The notes beneath the pieces are model-generated. The model ran no database searches. It was given only the letters and a program-made list of their open reading frames with translations, and was not told where the DNA came from. From NCBI RefSeq assembly GCF_963662255.1, contig NC_085047.1, positions 13,694,347 through 13,758,346 on the forward strand: a stretch of 64,000 nucleotides of DNA, given 5' to 3'. Position numbers and translations under genes: made by a program. Origin of the DNA: Cinclus cinclus (lineage: Eukaryota > Chordata > Aves > Passeriformes > Cinclidae). Positions 11,401-24,000 of this stretch are shown here, piece by piece. How positions within the stretch are numbered: position 1 is the stretch's first letter; each line of letters opens with the position of its first letter.

Positions 11401-14057
11401 AGCATTGTGTATGTTCACAGGGAGTCCCAGATGCTGCACATCTGCTATCCTTTTTCTCCCAAGACACAGATTCGTGATTGTTTACAACCACAGAATCATG
11501 TCCAATGGTAGAGAATAGAGGTGGTGTTAAAATTAATCCTTTGCACTTGTGGGTAGAGATTGCATAACTAAAACACAAACAGAAAATAAAATGTATAAAG
11601 AGAAATTGAACCACTATAAATACATTGCTTACTAAATTATACAAAATCATTCATGTTAAAATATAATAACATTAAAACATAGTAAAGAAGGCTGAAACTC
11701 ATGTAAAAATCTCTGTAATATTTAAGCAGGAAAGGCCCGGAATGTAAGCAATGGCTCTGTGCTCTGCATGTGTAAGAATGAACTAAGTGACCAAATTAAC
11801 CAAAAAAAAGACACTACTGGACATAAACCAGCCAAAACACCATTCTAGTTCCTGCTTGTGTTTGCTAACCCACTAGCAAATTGTATCCAGGAAAGCAAGA
11901 AAAATTCACTGGGTGACAGGTGTTTTATTCTATCTGTTGGAGCCACCATATGCCCTACCTGTGCCTTTTGTTCACTTGTATGAATTACAGGGTTAATATT
12001 TTACCCTTTTCATTGAATAACTATTTCTTCATAGACTTAAGAGTTCAGCAACTGAATTTTTGTAAACAAAATAATGAGAAAATAGATAAAACAAATGGAG
12101 GACACCTCTCGAACTTCATTTTCACATCTATGGTTTCTTCACTTTTGCCTCTAGGTTTCTTCATCTGTTGTATTTGAATTTTGAAACTCTGTCTTGTACA
12201 ATCGGTGTAATATGAAAAGTGTACCTGTACCAATTCTGTTTTTTTTCTGAAATAATTTAAATGTAAACAAAAGTAGAATAGATGTAGCCAGGGAAAATGA
12301 ATAGCTAATTAAAGGCTCCTGGGGTTTAAAATATAACGAGTGTGAATTACAATGTAGACTTTTTACTTTTTGTTATGATCTAACTTGGATATCTATCTAT
12401 TAATATATTATCAGGAGATGAGTTTGCCAGAGCCATGGAAGAATAAAAGATTTGAGCACGCAAAATTACAGCCTTGCAATTTATAGGTAATTTGAAGCTG
12501 ATATATCTCAGTTTTCTCAGAAAAGTTTAAAAAATGTTTCATTGTGCCAAAAATGATTATGGTTTGCTTTAATGGAGACCTTGAGGTCCTGAAATTGTGT
12601 TCTCTTGTTCTCAGCAAGGGTGATATAATTCCTTATTTAAAAATATAAGACCACAGAAGTCTTATGTCTGATATTCAGAGAATACTCCATTTATGCAGAC
12701 GTGCCTATCTATCTGTGCACAGGCACACAAAGTGTGCTGACCTTTCATTTCCATAACATTGTGTTCAACACAGGTGATTTCCAATACATGGAGTTATCTG
12801 CAAAATTATTAATCGCCTGATATTTATGGATGAATAAATCTGAAAATCCTCTATGATACATACCCTGTGGCTAACACCAATTATTCCGCTAAATAATCCA
12901 GCTAAGGGTTTATAGGTCACTAGAAAGGAAACATGAAGAAGCCCAGTCTGTTACGCATTATTCACTTTCTCTTGGCCAATCTCATGACTAACTAAGCCAA
13001 CACATCTATCAGTTAATAGTAATGTCTAACCTTTCTCACTTCATTATAGATAATGATTCTTTTTATATAAACATACTGCAAATTCCTTTAATGTTAGAAG
13101 AGGATCCTTAGAAAATTTCACACTTGGTTTTAGGGGAATAGGGTTTCTCTTCTTAGTGAGATAAAGAAACTCAATACCACAACTAAGCAAATATTAAGCA
13201 AAACAAATAGTAAGCAAATATCTAAACAAACATTAAGAACATTTGCTAATGAGCTTAACATTCAAACCGGAGATCCGTATTACTACAACCTATTCCTATT
13301 GTCAGAGGTCTTTGCTTTTAGTAAGTTGGAAGTGGCCTGAATATACAAGCATTCTTCTCATTACAAACTGTACTGTTTGCGAATCACAGAAAGTAATTTC
13401 TGCAGTATTTCACACTTGTTTTAATTTTTTTTTTAAAATCTTTGTTTCTTTGTTTATTTTAAAGCAAATCACATTGTCTCAGTCATTAAGTCTCTAGGCA
13501 GTGCTGACTAAATAATATGAAGCATCAGTGAGAGGTTTTCGAAAAAAAAATCATTGAATTGAAAGAAATCAAGTGCACTTTAATATTTTTTTCCAAAATT
13601 CTTTAAAATGTTCCAGCTGCTGAACATATCCAATTTCTTTTTGTCATCATTGCTGTGTTAATATTTATTATTTTAAGTATTACTAGCGAATACATTGAAA
13701 AATTTCAGTAGAACAGCAAGTGGGAAATTTCCAAATTCTACTTTATTTGCTGCCTGGCTAAACATATGTCAATCTGTACAGGTTTTATTATACACCCACC
13801 TCTATCTCTTAATCCAAACAAATATTTTCTTCTGTAATGGACAAAAGCATCATTAGTAAATGTAAAATTTTGATAAAAATTGGAATTGATATCCAGGGAG
13901 AGGCAATGATTGGGAACATAGAGTGAAGGTTCTAGGGATAAATACAGATTCTTTTTCCCATAAGAGTTTTCTCTTTAGGAAAAAATAAAAAATTAGGAAA
14001 AATTTTATTGGAATTTTCTGTCACTTATTTCCATTAAAATTACAACCTGTATTGCCC
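11401..14057. other. AT-rich non-coding DNA
   Basis: No gene or repeat recognised. The open frames are 60 to 85 codons with no similarity I can name. Confidence 0.5.
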
Positions 14058-14215
14058 AAAGTGGGTCTGGAGTCTTCCTTAGTGGAAATAGTCCAGAACC
14101 ATCTTGACACAGTCCTGTGCCTTGTGCTCTGGGATGACCCTGCCTGATCAGGGGGGTTGTACCAGACATGGTCCCTTCCAACCTGACTCATCCTTCCCAT
14201 CATATAATTCTGTTT
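14058..14215 (+). mobile_element. CR1 LINE 3' end fragment, plus strand
   Basis: A plus-strand copy of the last part of CR1. It contains GGTCTGGAGTCTTCCTTAG, CAGTCCTGTGCCTTGTGCTC, TCAGGGGGGTTGTACCAGA and GGTCCCTTCCAACCTGACTC, and ends in a decayed tail (ATATAATTCTGT). It is truncated close to the 3' end, leaving only about 160 bases. Confidence 0.88.
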
Positions 14216-16304
14216 GAAAGGAGCATTTTGCCTGAGGCTTCCCAGGATTAGGATATTACTAATCAGACTTTATCTTACTATTTGGTTATTGTAAAAGAAG
14301 TGTCAGTTGACCTGTTATGTCATGTACTATGGAATTTTTTTTGTTTATTATATTGCTCTTTAAAAATAGTGCTGATTTGATCATAGAGAATCCTATGAAT
14401 GGAAGAGTTGTTCTTACTGAGATGGAACAGAACTCATCAGGGGAAAAATAACTTCCAGACTTCAGAGTAGGAAGGCAGATGACAGACAGAGTGGATGGGA
14501 TTGTATAGAGAGAAACAAGTTTTCTGAGAGGCACAGCAAACAACGAACAACAAAAAACAATCTAGGGATCAAAGGGGCTGTTTACAGTCTTCTGCAATTC
14601 CTAAAACCACTGAGCTAACAGAAATCAAGCCTGAAAGGAAGTAGTTGTCTTGCAGAAAAGCAACATCTATAAATATTTATGCACATTTCAGTAGTTTATT
14701 GCTGCCACTAACAGTAGGTCTGTGATTTTTATCAGCATTACCAGTCAGAAAATCAGGGTTTGGATTAGCACAGACAGCATCAGATATAGAGCCAGAGCTT
14801 TTCTACTTTGGCCTCAGGAATTTCTGAGGAATCCCTGACAGACTTTGTAGATGGGGCAAGGACTACTCTCATGCCTTGCTAAAGACCTATCTTTTGGTGG
14901 TGATATGTTTTGTAATACTTATTGCTGCTCTCTTTAAAGACATCTTTAGACTATTAATGCATGATACGTGTGAAGAATAATAAGAAAAAATTCATAGTAG
15001 AGGAGCATCTTATAGTGACAAGGAGAAGGTCTCTGCTTTTTCATAAATCTGAGCATTCATGGGGCAGTATATTAGCTGAAAACATTCTTGTAAAGTTTAT
15101 AGTGGGTGAAAACCATGAGGGGAAAAAGTTAAGGGACTGTTTCTCTGTCTCTGTCTGCATCTGAAAAAGATAAAATTTTTGCGTAGTTTGTTGATTTGCA
15201 CATAAAATATTTCCCTACCAAATAGGGGGGGGGGGGGAAAGACCCGTGGGCTTATATAGCCGGCCTAGTGGAAAGTCTTTTTTATTCTGATTTTAGGAAA
15301 TTTAAATTATTTATTCATACTGAAGTAAACTGTGGAGGTCATGCCTACTGGGTGCAGGCAAAGCCTTTTGTACTGTTCTGTCATTCATTATGTATAGTCT
15401 ATATTTTTAGGTATTAAGTTTAGAGAAGTTTAAAATTTTGAGATTTTAGATATTTTAAATTATATTTTCAAGAAATTTTCTTCACTCATGTCATATGTAC
15501 AGGAACCTGATATGTTTCAATGGATTTAAATGTTGGACGTTTTCCCTACCCTGATTTTTTGCTATATTGAAGTCCATCAGGTACCATTGTTTTTTTCCTT
15601 TCTTCACTAGAGAGGATGTCCATTAGTACTCAACTATTTTCACTCGTAGAAATCTTCAAACCTACTTAGCCACTTATCAGTTTCCCTTTCTATTATCTTA
15701 CTAATTGTGAGGGGGTTTTAAATTTTTCACTGGGTAGTGTTATCTACAGTCTTTTAAAGTTTTATGTCTCTTTCAACACTATCTAATTTGTTGCCTAAAG
15801 GACTTTCTGAAATTGCTGTATTCTCAGAAAAAGCAACCTTATTTTAGTGTAAATTATTATGTTTCCTCTTTTTTCTAATTTTTCTGTTGGCAAAAATAAT
15901 AAGTGTGCTTACAGCTTTTACACTGCTGTCCAGCCTCTGCTCCCAAATAAACCTTCTTTTGGACTTGCCATCCATGTGTTTTAGTTGTTAGAGAATAATT
16001 TCTCTTTGCAACAGCAATGAATGTGGCAGGACTGGGAGAGCACAGGGAGCTCTGCCTCACAGTGTCCCTGGCCAGGGCCCAAGCTCCCCATGTTTGTATC
16101 AGCTCATGCCTAATCCTGGTCCTAGTAGGATGTGGACCACAACAATGCCTTGTCTCCAGTTCCAGCCCCATCTCCTAGTGCAATCTCTGGCTCCAGCCCA
16201 TCCCCTGACAGCCCCTAGGGCTGCTGGCATGCCCTGCCATGGCTCTGCCCACCCTGCTCTGGCTGGAGAGTGAGGGCAGGACCCTGCCAGAGCCTGGGTC
16301 ACCC
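14216..16304. other. AT-rich DNA with a GC-enriched 3' part
   Basis: Mostly AT-rich with nothing recognised. The G13 run is listed separately. From about 15960 to 16300 the sequence becomes clearly more GC-rich (for example GGCCAGGGCCCAAGCTCCCC near 16070) and leads directly into a plus-strand CR1 copy. This part could be more 5' CR1 sequence too diverged to recognise, or a different repeat. Confidence 0.45.
15225..15237 (+). repeat. Homopolymer G13
   Basis: Thirteen consecutive G on the plus strand between AAATA and AAAGACCCG. The length is likely to be polymorphic and error-prone. Confidence 0.95.
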
Positions 16305-16800
16305 TGATTTTGGGTGTTGTGTCCAACTGTGGGCCCCACGTTTCAGGAAAGACATGGAGGTGCTGGAACATTTCCATAGAAGAGCAACAGAGCTGGGGAA
16401 AGGTCTGGAGCTCAAGTCTAATGAGGAGCAGCTGAGGGAGCTGAGGGGGCTCAGTCTGGAGAAAAGGATGCTCAGGGGCATCTTCTCACCCTGTACAACT
16501 CCCTGAAAGCAGGATGGAGCCAGGTGGGATTGGGCTCTTCTCCCTGGCAACCAGTGACAGGATGAGAGGACACAGCCTCAAGCTGCACCATGGGAGGATC
16601 AGGTTGGACATCAAGAAAAATTTCATCACTGAAAGGGTTGTCAAACATTGAGTGGGCTGCCCAGGAAGGTGGTAGAGTGATCATACCTGAAGGTATTCAA
16701 AAAACCACTGGACATTGCACTCAGCCACTGGTTGACAAGGTGGTGTTTGGTCAAAGGTTGGACTCAATGACCTCAGAGGTGTTTTCCATCAAAAATTATT
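16305..16800 (+). mobile_element. CR1 LINE fragment, plus strand
   Basis: A plus-strand frame reads CCVQLWAPRFRKDMEVLE, then RRATELGK and LRELRGLSLEKRMLRG. These are the conserved features of the CR1 ORF2 C-terminal region. Downstream the DNA keeps GACAGGATGAGAGGACACAG, GGAGGATCAGGTTGGACATC and GACTCAATGACCTCAGAGG. The frame is broken after about 16500, and the terminal GATTCTGTG-type repeat is absent. The copy is inactive. Confidence 0.92.
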
Positions 16801-19800
16801 TGGGGAGAGTATGACTTCCCTGCTCAGCCCTATCCTGCTATGTTCCCTGACAAGGTGGCACTTCTGTCCATTGTTTCTAAATGTAAATTCACTAAATCAA
16901 AACTGCAAGAAGTTTATTTTGAATATTCAAAAGCCGAACACACAAGTTCTGGTGCTTTGAAAGGCGAGCAGCACAGGGCTGCTACCAATATGGTTTTGTT
17001 TGGGTTATCATCTGCCTGAGGCTTTAATGATGTTTCTGATCTTCTGCTTAGTTGCTTTCCTTTGAAAATCATTCATCAAGAGTTATGTTTTTGTACAGGA
17101 GCATAAAAAAAGCTTTGTTACTCTAGTTACCTAATGGATATTATAACTTCAAAAAATGAATAGATAAACACTACAATTTTACCAACATTTAGCTGGTATT
17201 TATACTTTGCTATTTTAGAGCCTTATGCTGGGGTTACAAAGGCAGATATACCTGGTGTGTAGTGTAGTAATGAGATAATGAAAAGTGCTCTTTCTTCCTG
17301 TATCTCATTGAATAACAAAGGGCCAGAAAGCTGCAAAAGAGAGCCTATGGGTAGTTAAATTAGGCTATTAGGCACAAAGGGCAGAACATTATCACAAGTT
17401 TTGTGCTGTTTGTATGCAAAATCCCCAGGCCAATGAAGAGAAGACTATGAGGAAAAAATAATTTTATTCTCAGTACCTTTGCTTTGTTAATATTTTTTCT
17501 TTTGTCTTGTTCCCCCTTTTTTTTTTAATAAATCATAGCAGAGGAAAAAGAAAGTAGAGAAAGAAAGGAAGAAAAAACCCAAATAAGAAAAAAACCACAA
17601 AACATAAAGTTTATAGCTATCACCAATATAAATATATGTCTGAATAAGGCATCTTGAGCTACAGTTAAAATAAGTGGATATAATTAATAGTTAATATAAT
17701 GGATATTGTATTTTATATTGTTCTCTAAGAGAAGATATAAGCAAAGACTATTACAAAAGAACAGCTGAGTTATCAAGCCTTGTCCAGATTATGGAGCGTC
17801 AGTACTGAAATTACAGAAGTGTCTGAAATGCAAAAGATATCTCTTGCTTTTTTCCCCCACTCCATTAAAAGTTAAAGGTGGGAAGGGAGTTTTTGTGACA
17901 TTTCTTGCACCTTAAAAATAGAAATGCTGTCCCTGTAACACCTTGTGTTCATTGCCTGCAGTACAAACAAATAATTTGATCCTTGACTGATGGGAATCCT
18001 TGTGCTACCTTGATTTTTGATGATTGCAGTCCATGCCTGCTCTGTACCAAACACTTTTAAACTTTTTTTTTTTACTTTTTTACTTTTTATTTTTTTCCCG
18101 TGTTCCCTTGTTTTCATATATTTTTCTAAACTTATGTTATATTCTGTATTATTTTCATTCAAGGAAATAATTGAGTTTGCAATTAAAAAAATCCTAAAAA
18201 CAACAATTCTTAAAAGAGATAAGAAGAACTTTAATCAATAATATTTAAAACAAAGAAACAAACAAAACCCCCAAAAATAAAAATGCACCCCCAAATAGCA
18301 AAAAACCCAAAAGCAAAACTAAACAAAAACCCAAAAGCAGGAGATTGTTTTTCTCACACCTTTTTTTATTCCACAGAAGCTGATGTAAAGTGTTGAAAAG
18401 AAAAATTATTTGGAAAAACATACTGAGAAAACGTCATAAATTTCTGTTCCCAGCAGTAAAATTCTTAACACTTTTCCTACAGTTTTGCATTTCAACCATT
18501 TCAGAGGTTGCTATAGTAATGAACTGGGGTTTTATTTGACTAGGACTGATATAGAGGTATGATCTACCTTCACGGTTAGAATTAATATTTCTACAAGCTT
18601 ATGGCTGCAGTAATTCATGCATTATTTTCCTTAAATAACATGACACAAGGTTGGCTAAGGACTAAAAATATTCTTTATATTTAATAGTAGTAAAGCTTTG
18701 TGGTTTGAATCATATTGTGAGGTTTTGGTTACATATTTAGATGGAGGAAGTGGTGTTTAGAGTCTTGCAATATCACACATTTCTGGATTACAGCAGAGTT
18801 AATAAGAAACTGATGCTGCACTTTAGCAGCAGTTTAGCTGTGGAAGGAAAAAAGTATTATGTGGATGTGACCTTTTAAAATAGTACTTGTAAGACACATC
18901 AAAAGGAAAAGGTAGAAGATGATTTATATGTGACTAGATGTATTCTTATCCTCCCCTATCAGCCCCACCAAGAACTGAGCCTATAGATGTTTTCTTGTCA
19001 TAGAAAACCTTTTCTATTTTTTTTCCTACAGAGTATCATAAGTACTTTAGATACAACACTTTTATACTTAATTACAAATCAGCCTGATTGTGGAAATGAG
19101 CTCTAATCTCTACCTTTAATTGAAGTTAAATGGAACATACACAGCGGCAACCAGACAGCCTCATTTGCCTAATGCACAGAATAAACAACCACAGAGTCAA
19201 ATCAGAATTTAGGTCTCGTGATCTTATTCCTCAGAAGCTGTTCTACTAAGAAGAAATAATAACAATTATCATGATAATAATAATAATGGAATCATAAATT
19301 TCTTGATGTGTGGATGGGATATAAATCAAATTATTTTGGTATTTCGGTTAAATATTTGCAGAAGTACCATTTACTTATTTGCAGAAATAATATGTTTATT
19401 TAAGAATTCAGATAAATTCACTCACAAATAACTGTCTTAAGTACGTGTATGATGACAAAAATCCCTTTTGGGAGAAAAAAATCATAGAGAAGTATTATTC
19501 AGCTGCCATTTTCACTTTGGGAAGATATCTTGTTGAAAGACTGATGTGTTGAAAATAATGTCAGTTGTGAAAAAAGTCAGGAACTCTGAGCTGAAGAATC
19601 ATCATCATCAGAAGGTTTTGGTATGCCAGTGAGCCTTTTTTAGAATACATCATTAATTCTGAGAAACTGTCATACTTTTTTTGCAATCTCTCAGTATAAT
19701 AAGTCATCTTCATTAGTGCTACATCAACGAGCAGATTATTGAAAAGGAAAGAAAGGTAGATTTGATATTTTTTAAATGTAACTCAAATATCAGAATGTTT

Positions 19801-20480
19801 TATGTGTGGCACTCAATTATCTTTTTATCAAAATTCATGTCAAAATTGAAGTATTATAATTCTAAATCTGTGTCTTTCTTTTTGATCACTGATTGTCCCA
19901 GCTTGACTAGTTCTAAAGATTTGAAGTTATCCAAATAATTCAAACTATTTTACAAATATTGTGCAATTAAATACTGCAACTAATATTACATGCACTGTAA
20001 TAGTGCATTACTTTTTATTTGACCTTTTTTACAGAAAGACATAATTCTTGAGTGGTGTTTGGTCTGAAGAATAGATGTTCCTAGGCCATTTGTTTGCATG
20101 TCAATAAAACTAATTTCCATTCATATGTAACTGATGGCTGAGCAATTGTTAAATGCCACCATCTAGTAAGCAGTAGAGTGAACATTGCCAATGATCTTTG
20201 CTGTGGATTCACTTTTATGTAAAACCTGCTTTTTCCAGGCAACAGAATTATCTGGGTACCTGAAACCAGTAAATTTTACTGTTTATATGTATTAATTCTA
20301 GACATAAAATTTTGACCATATTTCCTGAAATACGCTTCAAGTTTCAGTTCCTTCAGGGTTTGGCAACTAACTGTTGAGACAGTGTGTTATGACTTACTTG
20401 GATTTCTGTGGGAATCAGAGACCTCTCTGGTTTAACTAGAAACCAAGAAATCACCCAAGACTTTTACTGACCTTCATAAA
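16801..20480. other. AT-rich non-coding DNA
   Basis: No gene recognised. It holds a T run (17517-17526), a purine-rich stretch (about 17540-17600), the A/C-rich tract at 18242-18340 and a short ATA-rich patch near 19257-19290. Confidence 0.5.
18242..18340. repeat. A/C-rich low-complexity tract
   Basis: About 100 bases of A-rich sequence with scattered C runs and few other bases (ACAAACAAAACCCCCAAAAA type). The motif AACCCAAAAGCA recurs within it. Similar in style to 8387-8468 and 56413-56485. Confidence 0.8.
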
Positions 20481-21090
20481 ACTATAGAAGCATAGAATGG
20501 TCTGTATTAGAAGGGCTTTAATGATCATCTTTTTCCAACCCCCTGCCGTGGGCAGGGACAGCTCCACTAGACCAGGTTGCTCAGAGTCCCATCCAACCTG
20601 GTCTTGAGCCCTTCCAGGGATCAAGCATCTACAGCTTCTCCAGGCAACTTGCCCCAATGTCTGACCACACCCACAGTAAATAATTGTTTCCAAATATTGT
20701 ATCCAGACCTGCTCTCGGCCTGAAGCCATTCCCTCTAGTCTATCATTACAGGTCCTTGTAAAAAGTACCCCTCAGTCCTTCTGTAGCCCCTTTAAGTACA
20801 GGAAGGTGCTGGAAACTCTCCCTGGACCTTTCTCTTCAGAATAAGCTGAACAACCCCAACTCTCCCATCTTTTCTCTGCCTCAGAGGTGTTCCATCCTTC
20901 TGATCATTTTCTGAGCCCCCTTCTCGACTGGCTCCAACAGGTTCACACCCTTCTTGTGTCGGAGGGCCAAGAGCTGGATGCAGCACTGCAGGTGGGTTCT
21001 CACCTGAGCAGGGCAGAGGGGCAGAGTTCCTTCCCTCCCCTGCTGCTCACAAGGCTTTGGATGCAGCCCAGGATACAGTTTTTTTGCCTC
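20481..21090 (-). mobile_element. CR1 LINE fragment, minus strand
   Basis: Opens with TAGAAGCATAGAATGG and includes CCCTGCCGTGGGCAGGGACA, CTCCACTAGACCAGGTTGCT, TCCAACCTGGTCTTGAGCCC and CAAGAGCTGGATGCAGCACT, ending near GGATGCAGCCCAGGATACAG. This is CR1 from its 3' end into the C-terminal part of ORF2. The ORF2 remnant is split over several frames with stops, so it is dead. Confidence 0.94.
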
Positions 21091-24000
21091 TACTCCAGTA
21101 GTTTATATTGTATGAAAGAATATCATCATTCTGTTTAGCCCAAAGTTTCAGTTTCCTTATATGGAAATGTTAGCCCAATATCAATTCCATTGCATTTCTC
21201 TTTCCTGACAAAATTTGTGATTAAATAAAATGTGCATGATCTTTAAAGCAGATTCACATTTTCTTTTTTTCCCCCCAAATAATCAGAAATGTTAATTATA
21301 ACAGAATTATTGTGAAAGGTGTCATGGAGCACAAGCTCCACTGCTGATCTTAGGACTGTTACCAATAAACTTTATGTTATCAGACCAAAGGAATCTGTAA
21401 GTGGAAAGTGAAGGAGACAGAAGACTGGATGACAAAAGATAATTGAAAGATAATTGATTTCAAACATTATCTCTTACAACCCATTATGAAAAAAAATTCC
21501 CCCAAACCCATGCTATTCTCAGTGACTTGCTGCATCTGCTTAAAGATTTGAATTACATGTGGAAAAAGATTGATTCATACATGAAAATAGCAATTCACCT
21601 GTAAAAGTGAGTAGGTAAAACAAATTAATCAGACACATTTAACAGGAAAATCTTTCACCAGTAACAATTTAGATATTTAATAGAGCCTATATTAATTGAA
21701 TTCAGTGAAGACAAAGGTAAAATTAATAATACCGATAATTTTCTTTCCCAAAGATGGGATGCAGAGGATGTGTTTTAAGATTGATGAGCAGCAAACCATA
21801 TTGATCTTGTAGCTGCACAGCATGATAATTTGTGTAGTAACCATGTTTAACTCAATGTAGAGATGTGAGAGAGACCTCTTTCTCATGCTGAAGTCTGGCT
21901 AAACAAATCTTACCTTTTTCCTCTTTTTACATGCCTTTGAGCAAAGTAGTCTTGATTCGCCCCACCTGCATATTTCCTTATCCCTCAGGAACTTCTATCC
22001 CTTTTATGCTGCTGTACAAGAGAAATTTTATTCTATTTCTGTATTTGCTCAAGTAATATTAATGTGAGGATAAAGTTACTAAGGCTGATATTTAGTTCTG
22101 AATTTTCCTGCAGCTGGATGGGATCACCCTCATAATCTGCTATAACTACTCAGATGAGGTCCTTTTCTAAGAGAGGTGTTGAACAACAGGAAAACTTTCA
22201 GTAGGTATGAGATTGTTCTCTTAATCTGTTTATATCTTCAGACACAACTTGCAAGATCAAGTGTCTGAGTTGTATGAACTAATTCAATCATTCTATAGTT
22301 GTTATCACAGTTGTGGAGTTTTTGATTATTACCTTTATACTACAATATTGGCTTTTAAATGTGAGTGACATGTTTCAACAAGTACATGTTTGCAAGTTGC
22401 ATATTTTACTGGGTGTAACTATTTACAAAGTCTGTTGCATGCTCATGTTACCAAGAGACTTTGCAGGTACAATATTTTCTTTATTTGGATATGTTATTGA
22501 CCAGTTTTCCACTCCTTTTAATTAACCCCCAATTAAATCAAAGAGCTTTTTGTAAGTATTTGTGGGATTTTATTTAGGAACATACTGACAGTCATGTCCT
22601 ATAAAGTCTTTTATAGTGTCAGGAGAACTGTACTGTAAAGAGTCTACCAAGGAAGTTGTTTCAAATTTTGAAATGTTGCATCACAGTTCTGTTTTTTTTT
22701 TTTTTCCCTCAGTTGACATATGTCAGTGTTTCATGATCTGAAACTGCAGAAGTCAAGACCACTCAGCAAATATGCTTCCCAAACTGTGAGGGATACACAG
22801 GAAGCAGGCACACGTTGCTCCTACTTTCATTTATGTCCCTACACACAAGAGAAAATAAATTTAGTCCTATGGTGTGTTTTATGCATTATAAAAACTTCAA
22901 AAACTTTACATTTAGGAAAAATATATTCAACTTCAGAATAAATGTCTTCCCCTGATGTTACTGGTTTTGCAGAAAAATCAGTTTTGAAAAACATCTGTCC
23001 AGAAAACAGAACAACTATGAGCATATTATCACGCTCTTTTAATACAACTTTTCTCCTCCAGTTGAAGATAAAAATCACCAAAATACTAAGTACTCTGTTT
23101 TCTTCACTGAAAGGAAGACAAGGAAAAGGTATGGGTTGAAAATCTCCGTCCTCTGTCCGTAAAAGTTTCCTGAAAGGCACATCTCCATTATGTTTAGCAA
23201 GGCTCCAGTTTCAGAATCTCCCTTTGACTATCCAAATGTGAACAAAGTATTGATTATTCTTACATTTTGTACATTATATGATTATTTTTCATTTTATTAT
23301 AATATAATCTCTCATCCTGTAGCCTGTCATCTTATGTGCCTTTGCTGATATATCAAAAGACAACATAAAGCAGTAATGAAAAAAGCAAATGTAAATATTT
23401 TCTTAGAATGTATATTGGATTTTTGGTCCTGAAATATCTTTTCCATTTTGGAGAAATCTTATTGTGTGAAATACATTTGTTCTGCAAATCTGCCAAAAAC
23501 TGTTTTCCTGAACAAGTATTTTCAATCATAATCTGTTCTGATTAGTATTTTGCAGAAGTATTTTTCAATAAACCTACTGAAAAAATGATAAAGTTACAAA
23601 TTCAAGTACAGCAGGTTTAGAGAATCCAATTTCCACAGTCTGTATGCATATCATAATTCAATAAAACACCCACAAATTATTTTCTTTATAGTTCTGTCCT
23701 CATTCACTTGATGCAATGTCCTTTCCCTTCATTGCCTGCAAATGCAACAGATCAAACAGGCAATTCTCCAGTCTAGCATCTGGTGTCCTAAATTTGGCAG
23801 AGGTTACTTTTCAAGATCTCTCTTCTGCATCTAAATAGGAGTTTATGGAAATGTATAGGTTATCGAGTCAAAGTGTAAAAATAATACTTACTATGCTTCT
23901 TTTTTTACCACCCTGTTCCACTACACAGGAGTTCATTCTTTTGGAGTAGATTGGTAAATTGGCCTCATCTCTTCATTTTACTCTGTGGTCAACTGGCCAA

